Below, one piece after another: positions 1 through 7,748 of a DNA stretch of 64,000 nt. The translations under genes and the position numbers were made by a program. How positions within the stretch are numbered: the first letter of the stretch is position 1; each line of letters opens with the position of its first letter. Below the pieces are notes generated by a model. The model ran no database searches, was not told the origin of the DNA, and saw only the letters and a list, made by a program, of their open reading frames with translations. The stretch comes from CAVVMA01 sp963830715 (lineage in GTDB: Bacteria > Desulfobacterota > Binatia > Binatales > Binataceae), in NCBI GenBank assembly GCA_963830715.1, contig CAWHNS010000020.1, forward strand, positions 423,488-487,487. Direction: 5' to 3'.

Positions 1-545
1 CGGTCACGCACGAACCCGGCGGGACCCGCGCCGGGGAGGCGATTCGCGCGATCTTCCTCGATCCGGCGATTTCGCTCAATGTCGCCTCCGAGCTGCTGCT
101 GGTGCTGGCGGATCGCGCGCAGCACGTGCGCGAGAAGCTTGCGCCGGCGCTGTCTCGCGGCGAGATCGTGATCTCCGATCGTTACTCGGATTCCACCGTC
201 GCCTACCAGGGGCACGGCCGCGGCTTCGATTTGAAGCTGCTCGGCGATCTCAACCGCCTCGCGACCGAGGGCGTAAAGCCCGATCTCACCATCGTGCTCG
301 ATTGCGCGGTGGAACTCGGGCTCGAGCGCACACGCACCCGCGCGCACGGCGACACGAGAAAGCCCGATCGTTTCGAAGGCGAGCAACTGGAGTTCCATCG
401 CAGGGTCCGCGAGGGGTTTCTCGCCATCGCCCGCGCCGAGTCGCGGCGCGTGATTGTGATCGATTCGGGGCGCGAATTGAACGCGGTCACGGCCGATGTC
501 CGCGCCGCGGTCGATGAGCTAATCAAAGGCAATGCCGCTGGATAA
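1..545 (+). CDS. tmk: Thymidylate kinase (5' end cut by window edge)
   Basis: Phosphorylates dTMP to dTDP with ATP for dTTP synthesis in the cytoplasm. The reading frame is open from base 3 and encodes the dTMP-binding THEPGGT motif, then DRYSDSTVAYQG, typical of bacterial Tmk. The P-loop start of the protein lies before the window, so about the last 180 residues are present. The 3' end overlaps the ATG of holB by 14 bases, and the tmk-holB pairing is common in bacteria, suggesting translational coupling. Nothing in the visible part looks unusual. Confidence 0.93.
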   Translation, partial: VTHEPGGTRAGEAIRAIFLDPAISLNVASELLLVLADRAQHVREKLAPALSRGEIVISDRYSDSTVAYQGHGRGFDLKLLGDLNRLATEGVKPDLTIVLDCAVELGLERTRTRAHGDTRKPDRFEGEQLEFHRRVREGFLAIARAESRRVIVIDSGRELNAVTADVRAAVDELIKGNAAG

Positions 546-1596
546 CCTGCGCGGGCATCGCGACATCCTCGCGCAGCTCGAGATCGAGCTTGCGACTCGC
601 CCCTCGCACGCCTACCTCTTCTCGGGTCTCGGCGGCGTCGGCAAGGCGCTGGTCGCGGAGGGCCTGGCGCATGAAATTTTGTGCGAACGCTCGCCCGGAC
701 CGAAGTTCTGCTGCAATCCCGATCGATGCCCGGTGCGCGCGGAGATAGAGGGGCGGAACGCGGGCGGCCGGATTCCGCGATGCGACTGCTGCGCGGCGTG
801 CGTGCAGGTCGCCTCGCGGGTGCATCCGGATTTCTCCTACGTGGTGCGACCGCGCAATCGTACCGACGTGCTGATCGAGCAGGTGCGCGAGCTCATCGCG
901 CAGCTATGGATTCGGCCCTCGCGCGGGGCTGTGCGGGTCGCGATCCTCGACGATGCCGAGACCCTCAACATCCCGGCCCAGAACGCCCTGCTAAAGACCT
1001 TGGAAGAGCCGCCCGGCCACACGATCATTTTCCTCGTCACTCAAACCGAGCACGCGCTGCTCGACACGGTGAGATCGCGCCTTCGCCCGGTGCGATTCGG
1101 GCCGCTTTCGCCTTCCGACGTCGAAGCGATTATCGTGCAGCGCGCGAAACTCGATCCGGCCCGCGCCCGCGCGATCGTGCGCCTTTCGCGGGGCAGCGCC
1201 GCCCGCGCCCTTTCGCTGATAGACGGCGACGAACCGCCCATCAAGGAGCTGGTCGAGGCGCTCAAGGGTCTGCCGAAGATGGACTTCGCGGCCGCGGTGG
1301 CGATCGCGCAGGAGTACTTCGCAAGCCGCGAGCAGGCGGCCGAAAACTTCGAGTTGATCGCTCGCCTACTTGAGGAAATACTATGCTTCAAGTTGCTTGC
1401 CGCGGAATTTAATGCACCCTCGCCCGAAGTGGCCGCTGTGATGGCGCAATTGGGCGACAAGCTCGGCGCCGAGGTGATCGCCAGGATCCTCGGCGCGGCG
1501 GTAAAGGCCGCTGCGGCGATTGAGGGCATGGCCAATCCCAGGCTTCAAGCCGAGAACTGGTGGATGTCGGCGGCGCAGGCCGCACGGAGCGAATAG
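532..1596 (+). CDS. holB: DNA polymerase III subunit delta'
   Basis: Clamp-loader subunit (354 aa) that, with gamma/tau and delta, opens and loads the beta clamp. The P-loop-like GLGGVGKA lies at residues 32-39. A cysteine-rich zinc region follows (C60, C61, C66, then C84, C86, C87, C90), ending in the typical ...HPD segment. LLKTLEEPP near residue 150 is diagnostic of the delta'/gamma family. The P-loop ends KA instead of KT/KS, as expected for a subunit that does not hydrolyse ATP. The zinc cysteines are separated by a longer insert than usual (roughly residues 67-83). The gene starts inside the tmk 3' end and its stop overlaps the GTG of the next gene, so tmk-holB-ricT read as one operon. 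Confidence 0.9.
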   Translation: MPLDNLRGHRDILAQLEIELATRPSHAYLFSGLGGVGKALVAEGLAHEILCERSPGPKFCCNPDRCPVRAEIEGRNAGGRIPRCDCCAACVQVASRVHPDFSYVVRPRNRTDVLIEQVRELIAQLWIRPSRGAVRVAILDDAETLNIPAQNALLKTLEEPPGHTIIFLVTQTEHALLDTVRSRLRPVRFGPLSPSDVEAIIVQRAKLDPARARAIVRLSRGSAARALSLIDGDEPPIKELVEALKGLPKMDFAAAVAIAQEYFASREQAAENFELIARLLEEILCFKLLAAEFNAPSPEVAAVMAQLGDKLGAEVIARILGAAVKAAAAIEGMANPRLQAENWWMSAAQAARSE

Positions 1597-2444
1597 TGGC
1601 AGCCGATATCGACCCTTTCGAAGGTCGCGACAACCTGCCGAAAATCGTCGCCGTCAGCCTGCAACCAGTCGGGCGCCTGCACAATTATCTCGCCGGTGCG
1701 CTCCCGCTCAAGCGCGGCGAGCGCGTGGTCGTCGATAGCGAGGCCGGAGTGCGCCTCGCCAGCGTCGAGATCGAACCGCATGAACCCGCGATGACGCTCG
1801 ATCTGTCGCTGCTCAGGCCGATTATCCGAATCGCCGACCAGGATGACCTGAGCAACGAGCAGGAGACCCTGCAGCGCGAGGCAGAGGCGCGCCGGCTGGT
1901 GCTGCATCGAATCCAGGAACGCCGGTTGCAGATGAAGCTCGTCAACGCCGCTTACAGCAGTGACGGACGCAAGGCGGTGCTCTATTTCATGGCCGAGAAC
2001 CGGCTCGATCTGCGCGACCTGATCCGCGATCTGGCCAATTCGCTGCGGGTCCGAATCGAGGTGAAACAGATCGGCGCGCGCGAAGAGACCAAGGTCACCG
2101 GCGGGATCGGCCCGTGCGGACGCGAGCTGTGCTGCTCCTCGTGGCTGCGCGACTTCGAAGCGGTGACGGTCAAGATGGCGCGCGAGCAGGGGCTGGCGCT
2201 GAACCCCTCGCGGCTGGCCGGAATGTGCGGCCGGCTCAAGTGCTGCCTGCGCTACGAATATGCCACCTACGTCGAGTTGAAACGCAACCTCCCTCCGCTC
2301 GGCCATCGCGTGCAGTGCGTCAAGGGCGACGGCAAGGTGGTCCGCCACAATATCCTGAAGCAGACGGTCCTGATCCAGCGCGAAGAGGACGGCGGCGTAG
2401 TCGAAGCGTCGCTGGAGGACCTCGTCGATCAACGCCCGCAGTAG
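1596..2444 (+). CDS. ricT: PSP1 domain protein, RicT-like
   Basis: A 282-residue PSP1 family protein. RicT (YaaT) of Bacillus works in an Fe-S-containing complex that affects RNA processing and phosphorelay signalling; the role in Gram-negative-type lineages is less clear. Conserved cysteine clusters are visible in GPCGRELCC and MCGRLKCCLRYE, the expected metal or [4Fe-4S] ligands. An open frame extends upstream to 1560, but GTG at 1596 is preferred. It overlaps the holB stop (TAGTG), has GGAG a few bases before it, and gives a start matching the family (IDPFEGRDNLPKIVAV). The gene is commonly found between holB and metG, as here. Confidence 0.85.
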   Translation: MAADIDPFEGRDNLPKIVAVSLQPVGRLHNYLAGALPLKRGERVVVDSEAGVRLASVEIEPHEPAMTLDLSLLRPIIRIADQDDLSNEQETLQREAEARRLVLHRIQERRLQMKLVNAAYSSDGRKAVLYFMAENRLDLRDLIRDLANSLRVRIEVKQIGAREETKVTGGIGPCGRELCCSSWLRDFEAVTVKMAREQGLALNPSRLAGMCGRLKCCLRYEYATYVELKRNLPPLGHRVQCVKGDGKVVRHNILKQTVLIQREEDGGVVEASLEDLVDQRPQ

Positions 2445-2498
2445 CGGAGCCTGATCGGCAGGCTTCCCTGGCCGGTGAGTGCGTCCCGCGCCCGCTGC

Positions 2499-2504
2499 TA
2501 TAAT
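2499..2504 (+). promoter_or_regulatory. Candidate -10 element of metG
   Basis: A perfect TATAAT seven bases before the metG ATG. Transcription from it would begin at or within a few bases of the start codon, giving a leaderless or nearly leaderless mRNA. No convincing -35 box is visible. Confidence 0.45.
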
Positions 2505-2511
2505 CCGGCCG

Positions 2512-4059
2512 ATGCCTGAGCGTATCCACATCACCACCTCTATCATCTACGCCAACGCGCCCCCGCACGTGGGAAGCGCCTACGAGGCGCTGGCGACCGA
2601 TACCTTCGTCCGCTACTGGCGCCGAAAGCTCGGCCGCGAACACGTCACTTTCGTCACCGGAACCGACGAACACGGGCAGAAGAATCGAGACGCCGCCGCC
2701 GCCCAGGGGATGGATCCCCAGGCGTTCGTGGACAAGATCGCTGCGCGTTTCGCCGACGCGTGGTCGAAGCTGAACGTCAGCTACGATTTCTTCGTGCGCA
2801 CGACCGACCCGGTTCACGAGCGATTCGTGCAGCTGATGCTCGATCGCACCCATCGCAACGGCGACCTCAGTTTCAAAAGCTACGAGGGACGCTACTGCGT
2901 CGGATGCGAGCGGTTTTATACCGAGAAGGAACTCATCGACGGCAAGGTCTGCCCGGTGCACAACCAGCCGACGCAGCTGATCCAGGAATCGAACTACTTT
3001 CTCAACCTCGAGAAATACCGCCCGCGAATCCGCGCGCATATCGAGCGTAATGCGGACTTCATCCGTCCCGAGCGCTATCGCAACGAGGCGCTGAAGATGC
3101 TGGCCGAGCCGCTCGCCGACCTCTGCATCTCCCGGCCGAAGTCGCGCCTGGCGTGGGGAATCGAGATCCCGTTCGACACCAACTACGTCACTTATGTCTG
3201 GTACGATGCGTTCTGGGCTTACCTGAGCAAGCTCCCTCAGACCGACGACGATTCTCTGAGAGCAATCCTGCCCGTCACCGAACACTTCATCGGCAAGGAC
3301 ATCCTCAAGACCCATGCAGTGTACTGGCCCGCGATGCTCCTGGCGGTCGGGTTGCCGCTTTATCGCCATCTGAACGTCCACGGATGGGTGAACTTCGGCG
3401 GCGCGCGGATGTCTAAAAGCTCCGGCAATATCGTCGATCCGGCCGAGTATGAGACAGCCCTCGGCGCCGACGTGCTCCGCTATTTTCTGCTGCGCAACAT
3501 GGTCTATGGGCTCGACGGCGATTTCGACGAAGAGCGGATGGTCGATCGCTACAACGCCGACCTCGCCAACGATCTCGGCAACCTGACGAGCCGCGTGCTC
3601 ACGATGGCGGCGCGATACTTCAAGGGCGAGGTTACGGAGAGTGCGGCGGGCGCCAGCGACCCCGTTGATACGCCGCTGCGCGAAGTCTTGCGGGCGCTGC
3701 CACGGCGCGTTGCTCCAATGGTCGAAGACCTGAGTTTCAATCGCGCACTGGAGACGATTTGGCAGGCGCTGGACGCGGCCAATAAGTACGTCGCGGCGAC
3801 TGCGCCCTTCACGCTCGCCAAGGACCCGGCGCAGATGGCGCGAGTTGCGCAAATCCTGGTCAATCTGCTCGAAGGGTTGCGAGTGGTTGCGGACACGCTT
3901 GAGCCGTTCATGCCGGTGACATCGCGCAAGATGCTGGCGATGCTCGCGGTGGACGAGCACGTAGCTCGGGCCCCGTTCGGTGAAGGGATCCGCAAGGGTC
4001 ATCGTGTCAAGGAGCCGATCGCGCTGTTTCCGAGAATCGAAAAAGCGAAGCCGCAGTGA
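2512..4059 (+). CDS. metG: Methionyl-tRNA synthetase
   Basis: Charges tRNA-Met with methionine. The 515-residue class I synthetase shows the HIGH-equivalent PHVGSAY near residue 20, a zinc knuckle (YCVGCERF ... CPVH around residues 125-150), the WYDAFWAYL substrate region and the KMSKS-type loop ARMSKSSGN. It ends after the anticodon-binding domain and lacks the C-terminal EMAP-like tRNA-binding extension of longer MetG proteins. The ATG at 2512 is chosen because the family start (ERIHITTSIIYANAPPH) follows directly; the open frame before it has no family similarity. The stop overlaps the next start (GTGA). Confidence 0.95.
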   Translation: MPERIHITTSIIYANAPPHVGSAYEALATDTFVRYWRRKLGREHVTFVTGTDEHGQKNRDAAAAQGMDPQAFVDKIAARFADAWSKLNVSYDFFVRTTDPVHERFVQLMLDRTHRNGDLSFKSYEGRYCVGCERFYTEKELIDGKVCPVHNQPTQLIQESNYFLNLEKYRPRIRAHIERNADFIRPERYRNEALKMLAEPLADLCISRPKSRLAWGIEIPFDTNYVTYVWYDAFWAYLSKLPQTDDDSLRAILPVTEHFIGKDILKTHAVYWPAMLLAVGLPLYRHLNVHGWVNFGGARMSKSSGNIVDPAEYETALGADVLRYFLLRNMVYGLDGDFDEERMVDRYNADLANDLGNLTSRVLTMAARYFKGEVTESAAGASDPVDTPLREVLRALPRRVAPMVEDLSFNRALETIWQALDAANKYVAATAPFTLAKDPAQMARVAQILVNLLEGLRVVADTLEPFMPVTSRKMLAMLAVDEHVARAPFGEGIRKGHRVKEPIALFPRIEKAKPQ

Positions 4060-4799
4060 GCGCCTGGCACGAAGACGACGCGTTCTGGCAGACCTTCGGG
4101 CCGTACCTGTTCACGGACGAGCGCCTCGAACTGGCGCGGTCCGAAGCCGACTCGCTGATCAAACTGCTCAAGCTCGATCCGGGAGCGAAACTTCTCGACC
4201 TGTGCTGCGGCACGGGGCGGCATTCGATCGAATTCGCGCGGCGCGGCTTCGCTGTAACCGGAGTCGACAGGACGCGCTATTTTCTCGATCGGGCGCGCAA
4301 GCGCGCGGACGACGCGGCGGTCACGATTGAATTCGTCCAGGCCGACGCGCGCGCGTTCGAGCGTGCCGGCGCCTTCGATGCGGCAGTGAACCTGTTCACT
4401 TCATTCGGGTATTTCGACGATCCCGCCGACGATCTGAAAGTCGCGCACAACCTTTGCTCCTCGCTCAAGAGCGGCGGTCGCGCGGTCGTGGATATCCTTG
4501 GAAAGGAAATCCTGGCCCGCGACTTTCGCCAGCGCGACTGGCATTCATCTCCCGACGGAACGCTGTTCCTTGAAGAGCGAAAGCTGGTCGGCGCGTGGGA
4601 GCGGATCGAAAGCCGCTGGATTCTCGCGAGCGCCGGCGGCATCAAGGAAGGCGCAATCTCACTGCGGCTCTACTCGGGCACCGAGCTCGCCGCGCTCCTC
4701 ACGCGGGCCGGCTTCGCGACGGTCGCGCTGTTCGGCAACGTCAATGGCGCCCCGTACGACCATCGCGCGCAGCGCCTCATCGCGCTGGCCCGGAAATGA
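4056..4799 (+). CDS. Class I SAM-dependent methyltransferase
   Basis: A 247-residue Rossmann-type methyltransferase. SAM-binding motif I is clear (LLDLCCGTGRHS, about residues 46-57), followed by the acidic ribose-binding residue in TGVDRT and a motif IV-like region at NLFTSFGYF. The substrate cannot be read from the sequence; similar proteins are usually annotated only as methyltransferase domain 25 proteins. It starts with GTG overlapping the metG stop by 4 bases and ends overlapping the tatD ATG, so it is translated as part of the metG-tatD run. Confidence 0.8.
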   Translation: MSAWHEDDAFWQTFGPYLFTDERLELARSEADSLIKLLKLDPGAKLLDLCCGTGRHSIEFARRGFAVTGVDRTRYFLDRARKRADDAAVTIEFVQADARAFERAGAFDAAVNLFTSFGYFDDPADDLKVAHNLCSSLKSGGRAVVDILGKEILARDFRQRDWHSSPDGTLFLEERKLVGAWERIESRWILASAGGIKEGAISLRLYSGTELAALLTRAGFATVALFGNVNGAPYDHRAQRLIALARK

Positions 4800-5575
4800 C
4801 CCTGATCGACACGCACTGCCATCTCGCCGACCCCAAGCTGTACGGCGATTTGGAGGCAGTGCTCGCGCGCGCCGCCGAAGCGGGCGTGCACGCCATCGTA
4901 TCGGTCGGCGCAATCGGATCGATCGAGACCGACCGGCTCACAGTCGAAATCGCGGATCGGCATGACAATGTTTTTGCGGCGGTGGGAGTGCATCCTCACG
5001 ACGCGAAGGATTGTGACGCTGCGCGGATTTCGCAGCTCCGGGCGCTGGCTCAATCGAAGAAGGTCGTGGCGATCGGCGAGACCGGCCTGGATTTCCACTA
5101 CATGCATTCGCCGCGCGAAGCGCAGGAAGCCTCCCTGCGCCGGCATCTCGAACTGGCCGCAGAACTGCGATTGCCGGTCGTGATCCACTGCCGCGAGGCC
5201 GAGCGGCGCGTCGCGGAGATCGTGCGCGAAGTCGGAATGTCGGTCGCGGGCGGAGTAATCCATTGCTTCACTGGCGACATCGAGGCGGCGCGCGCGTTCG
5301 TCGAGATCGGTTTCCACATCTCGTTTTCCGGGATCGTGACGTTCAGGAACGCGGGCCGGCTTCGAGCCGCGGCCGCCGCGGTTCCCGACGATCGCCTGAT
5401 GGTTGAAACGGACGCTCCCTACCTCGCGCCGGAGCCCTACCGCGGCAAGCGCAATGAGCCGGCCTTCGTGACGAGGACGCTCGACGCGATCGCGCACCTG
5501 CGCGCCATCGAGCCTGATCGGCTCGCCGCGCAGACCACCGCGAACGCATCGCGGTTGTTCGGTCTGCCTGCGTGA
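4796..5575 (+). CDS. tatD: TatD family metal-dependent hydrolase (DNase)
   Basis: A 259-residue TIM-barrel hydrolase; family members act as 3'-5' exonucleases or deoxyribonucleases in DNA repair. Metal ligands are all visible: HxH in IDTHCHL near residues 7-9, Glu in GETGLDFHY, His in VVIHCREA, His in GVIHCFTGD and Asp in METDAPYLAPEPYRG. The ATG at 4796 overlaps the preceding stop (ATGA) and gives the family's usual N-terminus. metG followed by tatD is a common bacterial pairing. Confidence 0.93.
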   Translation: MTLIDTHCHLADPKLYGDLEAVLARAAEAGVHAIVSVGAIGSIETDRLTVEIADRHDNVFAAVGVHPHDAKDCDAARISQLRALAQSKKVVAIGETGLDFHYMHSPREAQEASLRRHLELAAELRLPVVIHCREAERRVAEIVREVGMSVAGGVIHCFTGDIEAARAFVEIGFHISFSGIVTFRNAGRLRAAAAAVPDDRLMVETDAPYLAPEPYRGKRNEPAFVTRTLDAIAHLRAIEPDRLAAQTTANASRLFGLPA

Positions 5576-5583
5576 CGCCGAGG

Positions 5584-6276
5584 CTACCCCAGCGGGTGGC
5601 CGCCGAACAGCATCGGATGGAGGAATACGATCAGCACGGTGGCGGCCGCGCCGATCCCGATCGCAGTCCACGGCATGTCGCTCGGCTTCCATTGCTGCCG
5701 CCCCTGCCATAGAGCCGCGCCGGGGAAGAACGAAGTCTCGTCCATCAGCCTGCGGTACTTGTCACCGAGCTCCTGCAGCTTGCGCCGGTCCTGATGTAGC
5801 CCGCCGAAAATTCCGAGCGCCGGAAAGGTCGCGAAGAACAGCAGGTCGCCTACGAAGCCGTTCATTAACATGTGCGCCAGGCCGAACATCGTGAACGCGA
5901 CGAACGACGGATGGCGCGTGATCTTCAGAATCCCGCGCGCTCCGCCGGATGCCGAAGGCGCCCCCACTGTTGCGGGGTTCGGACTGACGAACGACCCCGC
6001 CAGCAGGATCAGCGCCGCAAGCATCATCAGCCACGCAAGCCATCGCACCGGCGCCACGTCGCGCAGGTTCCATAGGATCGGGCCGGCGTGCTTGTTGCGC
6101 GCGAATACGATCACCAGCGGGATCAGCGTGGCGAATCCTATCAGCGAATAGATGCCGCGGTACGGCTGCTCGCCGACCGCCGCGACCAGCCGCGGCCGAA
6201 TCGCGGACGACGACACGCCGAGATGAGTGGTCAGGAAGATCGCGGCCCAGAACCCTATCAGGACGACCGGGTCCAT
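5584..6276 (-). CDS. NnrU-like integral membrane protein
   Basis: A 230-residue protein with about six hydrophobic segments. It carries TRHPSFVAFTMFGLAHML followed by NGF, the histidine-proline signature of NnrU/isoprenylcysteine-methyltransferase-like membrane proteins. NnrU is associated with nitric-oxide or nitrite metabolism in denitrifiers, but many homologues have no known substrate and no nir/nor genes are near here. The ATG at 6276 is preferred over longer frames because GGAGG sits about eight bases upstream. Convergent with tatD with only 8 bases between stops. Confidence 0.65.
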   Translation of the reverse strand: MDPVVLIGFWAAIFLTTHLGVSSSAIRPRLVAAVGEQPYRGIYSLIGFATLIPLVIVFARNKHAGPILWNLRDVAPVRWLAWLMMLAALILLAGSFVSPNPATVGAPSASGGARGILKITRHPSFVAFTMFGLAHMLMNGFVGDLLFFATFPALGIFGGLHQDRRKLQELGDKYRRLMDETSFFPGAALWQGRQQWKPSDMPWTAIGIGAAATVLIVFLHPMLFGGHPLG

Positions 6277-6408
6277 CGATGTGCACCTCCGTCGAACGCC
6301 ATCAGCTACGCACTTATATCGAGCAGGCGCGCAAAGCAAAGCGCGCCATCCGTGAGCGAGCGGAATTTTCCGGCCTTGCGCCAGTTCACGCGGAGCGAAC
6401 TGCGGGGT

Positions 6409-6414
6409 TATAAC
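6409..6414 (+). promoter_or_regulatory. Candidate -10 element of ECF sigma gene
   Basis: TATAAC seven bases before the sigma-factor ATG, the same spacing as the TATAAT in front of metG. It suggests a leaderless transcript. Confidence 0.35.
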
Positions 6415-6421
6415 AATCAGG

Positions 6422-6937
6422 ATGGGCCTCACCGACAGTCTGCGGCTGCCGCCGCTGTTTGAGGAAGCGGTCTCCAGCCACGAGCGCGAGATCATGCGCT
6501 ATCTGCTGCGGATGACGGGTGATCGCGACGATGCGATGGACATGTTCCAGGAGACCTGGCTGCGGGCATATCGCGCATATCCGCAACTCAAGTCCGCCGA
6601 CGGGCTCCGACCCTGGCTTTACCGAATCGCGACCAACCTGTGCCGCAATCGCGCGCGCGACAATCTCCGCCGCGCGCGGGTGATCACCTCAGCGGACGGC
6701 GACGGGGCCGAGGAAGCGCCCTCGGGCGCCTGGCGCTCGCCGAGTGGCGGCCTCGATGGCGTAATTCACATGAGGAACATGGTCGCCAGACTTCCGCAGA
6801 AACAACGTATGGCGCTCATGATGCGCAAGTTCGGAGGGCTTGAGTATGGCGAGATCGGCGCCGCGCTCGAATGCTCGCCCGAGAGCGCGCGCGCCAGCGT
6901 GCACCATGCTCTCCGGAAACTGGAGGCCGCCAGATGA
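6422..6937 (+). CDS. ECF-type RNA polymerase sigma factor
   Basis: A 171-residue sigma-70 family protein with region 2 (LLRMTGDRDDAMDMFQETWLRAY and LRPWLYRIATNLCRN) and region 4 helix-turn-helix (LPQKQRMALMMRKFGGL ... ALECSPESARASVHHAL). It lacks regions 1 and 3, as expected for an extracytoplasmic-function sigma. No zinc-binding anti-sigma is visible after it; the following short ORF occupies the usual anti-sigma position. The downstream alkylation-repair gene raises the possibility that this sigma responds to DNA damage, but that is inference from position alone. Confidence 0.88.
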   Translation: MGLTDSLRLPPLFEEAVSSHEREIMRYLLRMTGDRDDAMDMFQETWLRAYRAYPQLKSADGLRPWLYRIATNLCRNRARDNLRRARVITSADGDGAEEAPSGAWRSPSGGLDGVIHMRNMVARLPQKQRMALMMRKFGGLEYGEIGAALECSPESARASVHHALRKLEAAR

Positions 6938-7071
6938 AGTTTATGAATTCCGCGCAGCGATCGAACCGCGAAGCGAAATCCGAAGATACGGTTGTCAACG
7001 CGCTCTTGCGGGATGCGCACGCGCATCTCGGGCCAAGCTGGCGATCATTCGCCGGCCCGAAGTGGCGATAG
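6934..7071 (+). CDS. Short ORF after sigma factor, possible N-terminus of the next gene
   Basis: Encodes 45 residues starting MKFMNSAQRSNREAKSEDT. The ATG overlaps the sigma stop (ATGA) and has a strong GGAGG eight bases upstream, so it is likely translated. No family is recognised and no zinc-finger motif is present. Its frame ends just where the MGMT frame becomes coding, and MGMT lacks a ribosome-binding site of its own. A one-base error near 7030 could therefore have split one longer protein. Alternatively it is a small anti-sigma-like or leader peptide. Confidence 0.4.
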   Translation: MKFMNSAQRSNREAKSEDTVVNALLRDAHAHLGPSWRSFAGPKWR

Positions 7072-7736
7072 GCGCTTTCCGGACTCCGATTGGGCCGCTC
7101 CTGATCGCCGAGGGAAAGAGCGGCCTCGTGATGGTCCATTACATGGAGGGCGGCCACACCGAGGAGCGCCTCGAGACGTTGCGGCGCAAGTTCGATCCGG
7201 TAAAGGATGCGCGTGCGGTCGAGCCGGTTGTGCGGGAAATTCGCCGGCTTCTCCACGGCGAGACGGACGCGTTAAATCGCAAGGTCGATCTGAGCCTGGT
7301 CGAGAGCGGCTTTCGGCGCGAGGTGCTCGAGCGCCTGTGCGAAATTCCCGCCGGTTCAGTGCTGACGTACCAGTCGCTGGCTGCGGTATCGCACGCCCCC
7401 AGGGCGCAGCGGGCGGTCGGCAGCGCGATGGCGACCAATCCGATTCCGATATTCGTCCCATGCCATCGGGTGGTGCGATCGGACGGAACGGTCGGGTACT
7501 ACGGCGGAGGACCGAGCCTCAAGGTCAGGCTGCTACGCGCTGAGGGCTTCGACGTCGACAGTCACAACCATCTCGAGACCCTGTGGGGCCATCGCGACAC
7601 GCGGATCTACTGCCGGCCGCAATGCTATGCCGGCCAGCGCACGGACCCGGTGAAGATGGTGATGTTCGCGGACTCCGAGCACGCGCGGCGCGCCGGGATG
7701 CGTCCGTGCAAATCGTGCCGGCCCCCGGCGGAGTAA
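7062..7736 (+). CDS. O6-methylguanine-DNA methyltransferase with C-terminal Ada zinc domain
   Basis: Repairs O6-alkylguanine by transferring the alkyl group to its own cysteine. From GTG at 7062 the protein is 224 residues. Residues 1-165 form the MGMT domain, with the active-site PCHRV (Cys134) and the helix-turn-helix segment before it. Residues 180-222 are an Ada-type zinc domain with Cys184, Cys188, Cys216 and Cys219 in the IYCRPQC ... RPCKSCRP pattern. In classical Ada this methyl-phosphotriester-sensing domain is N-terminal; here it is at the C-terminus, and no AraC DNA-binding domain is present. The start is uncertain because the frame is open upstream to 6840 and no ribosome-binding site precedes 7062. 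Confidence 0.8.
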   Translation: MAIGAFRTPIGPLLIAEGKSGLVMVHYMEGGHTEERLETLRRKFDPVKDARAVEPVVREIRRLLHGETDALNRKVDLSLVESGFRREVLERLCEIPAGSVLTYQSLAAVSHAPRAQRAVGSAMATNPIPIFVPCHRVVRSDGTVGYYGGGPSLKVRLLRAEGFDVDSHNHLETLWGHRDTRIYCRPQCYAGQRTDPVKMVMFADSEHARRAGMRPCKSCRPPAE

Positions 7737-7748
7737 GCGCGCGAGCCG

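Noticed and set aside
2320..4002. Open frame of 560 codons antisense to metG
   Set aside because: Covered by a clear methionyl-tRNA synthetase on the other strand; low-complexity composition and no recognisable domain.
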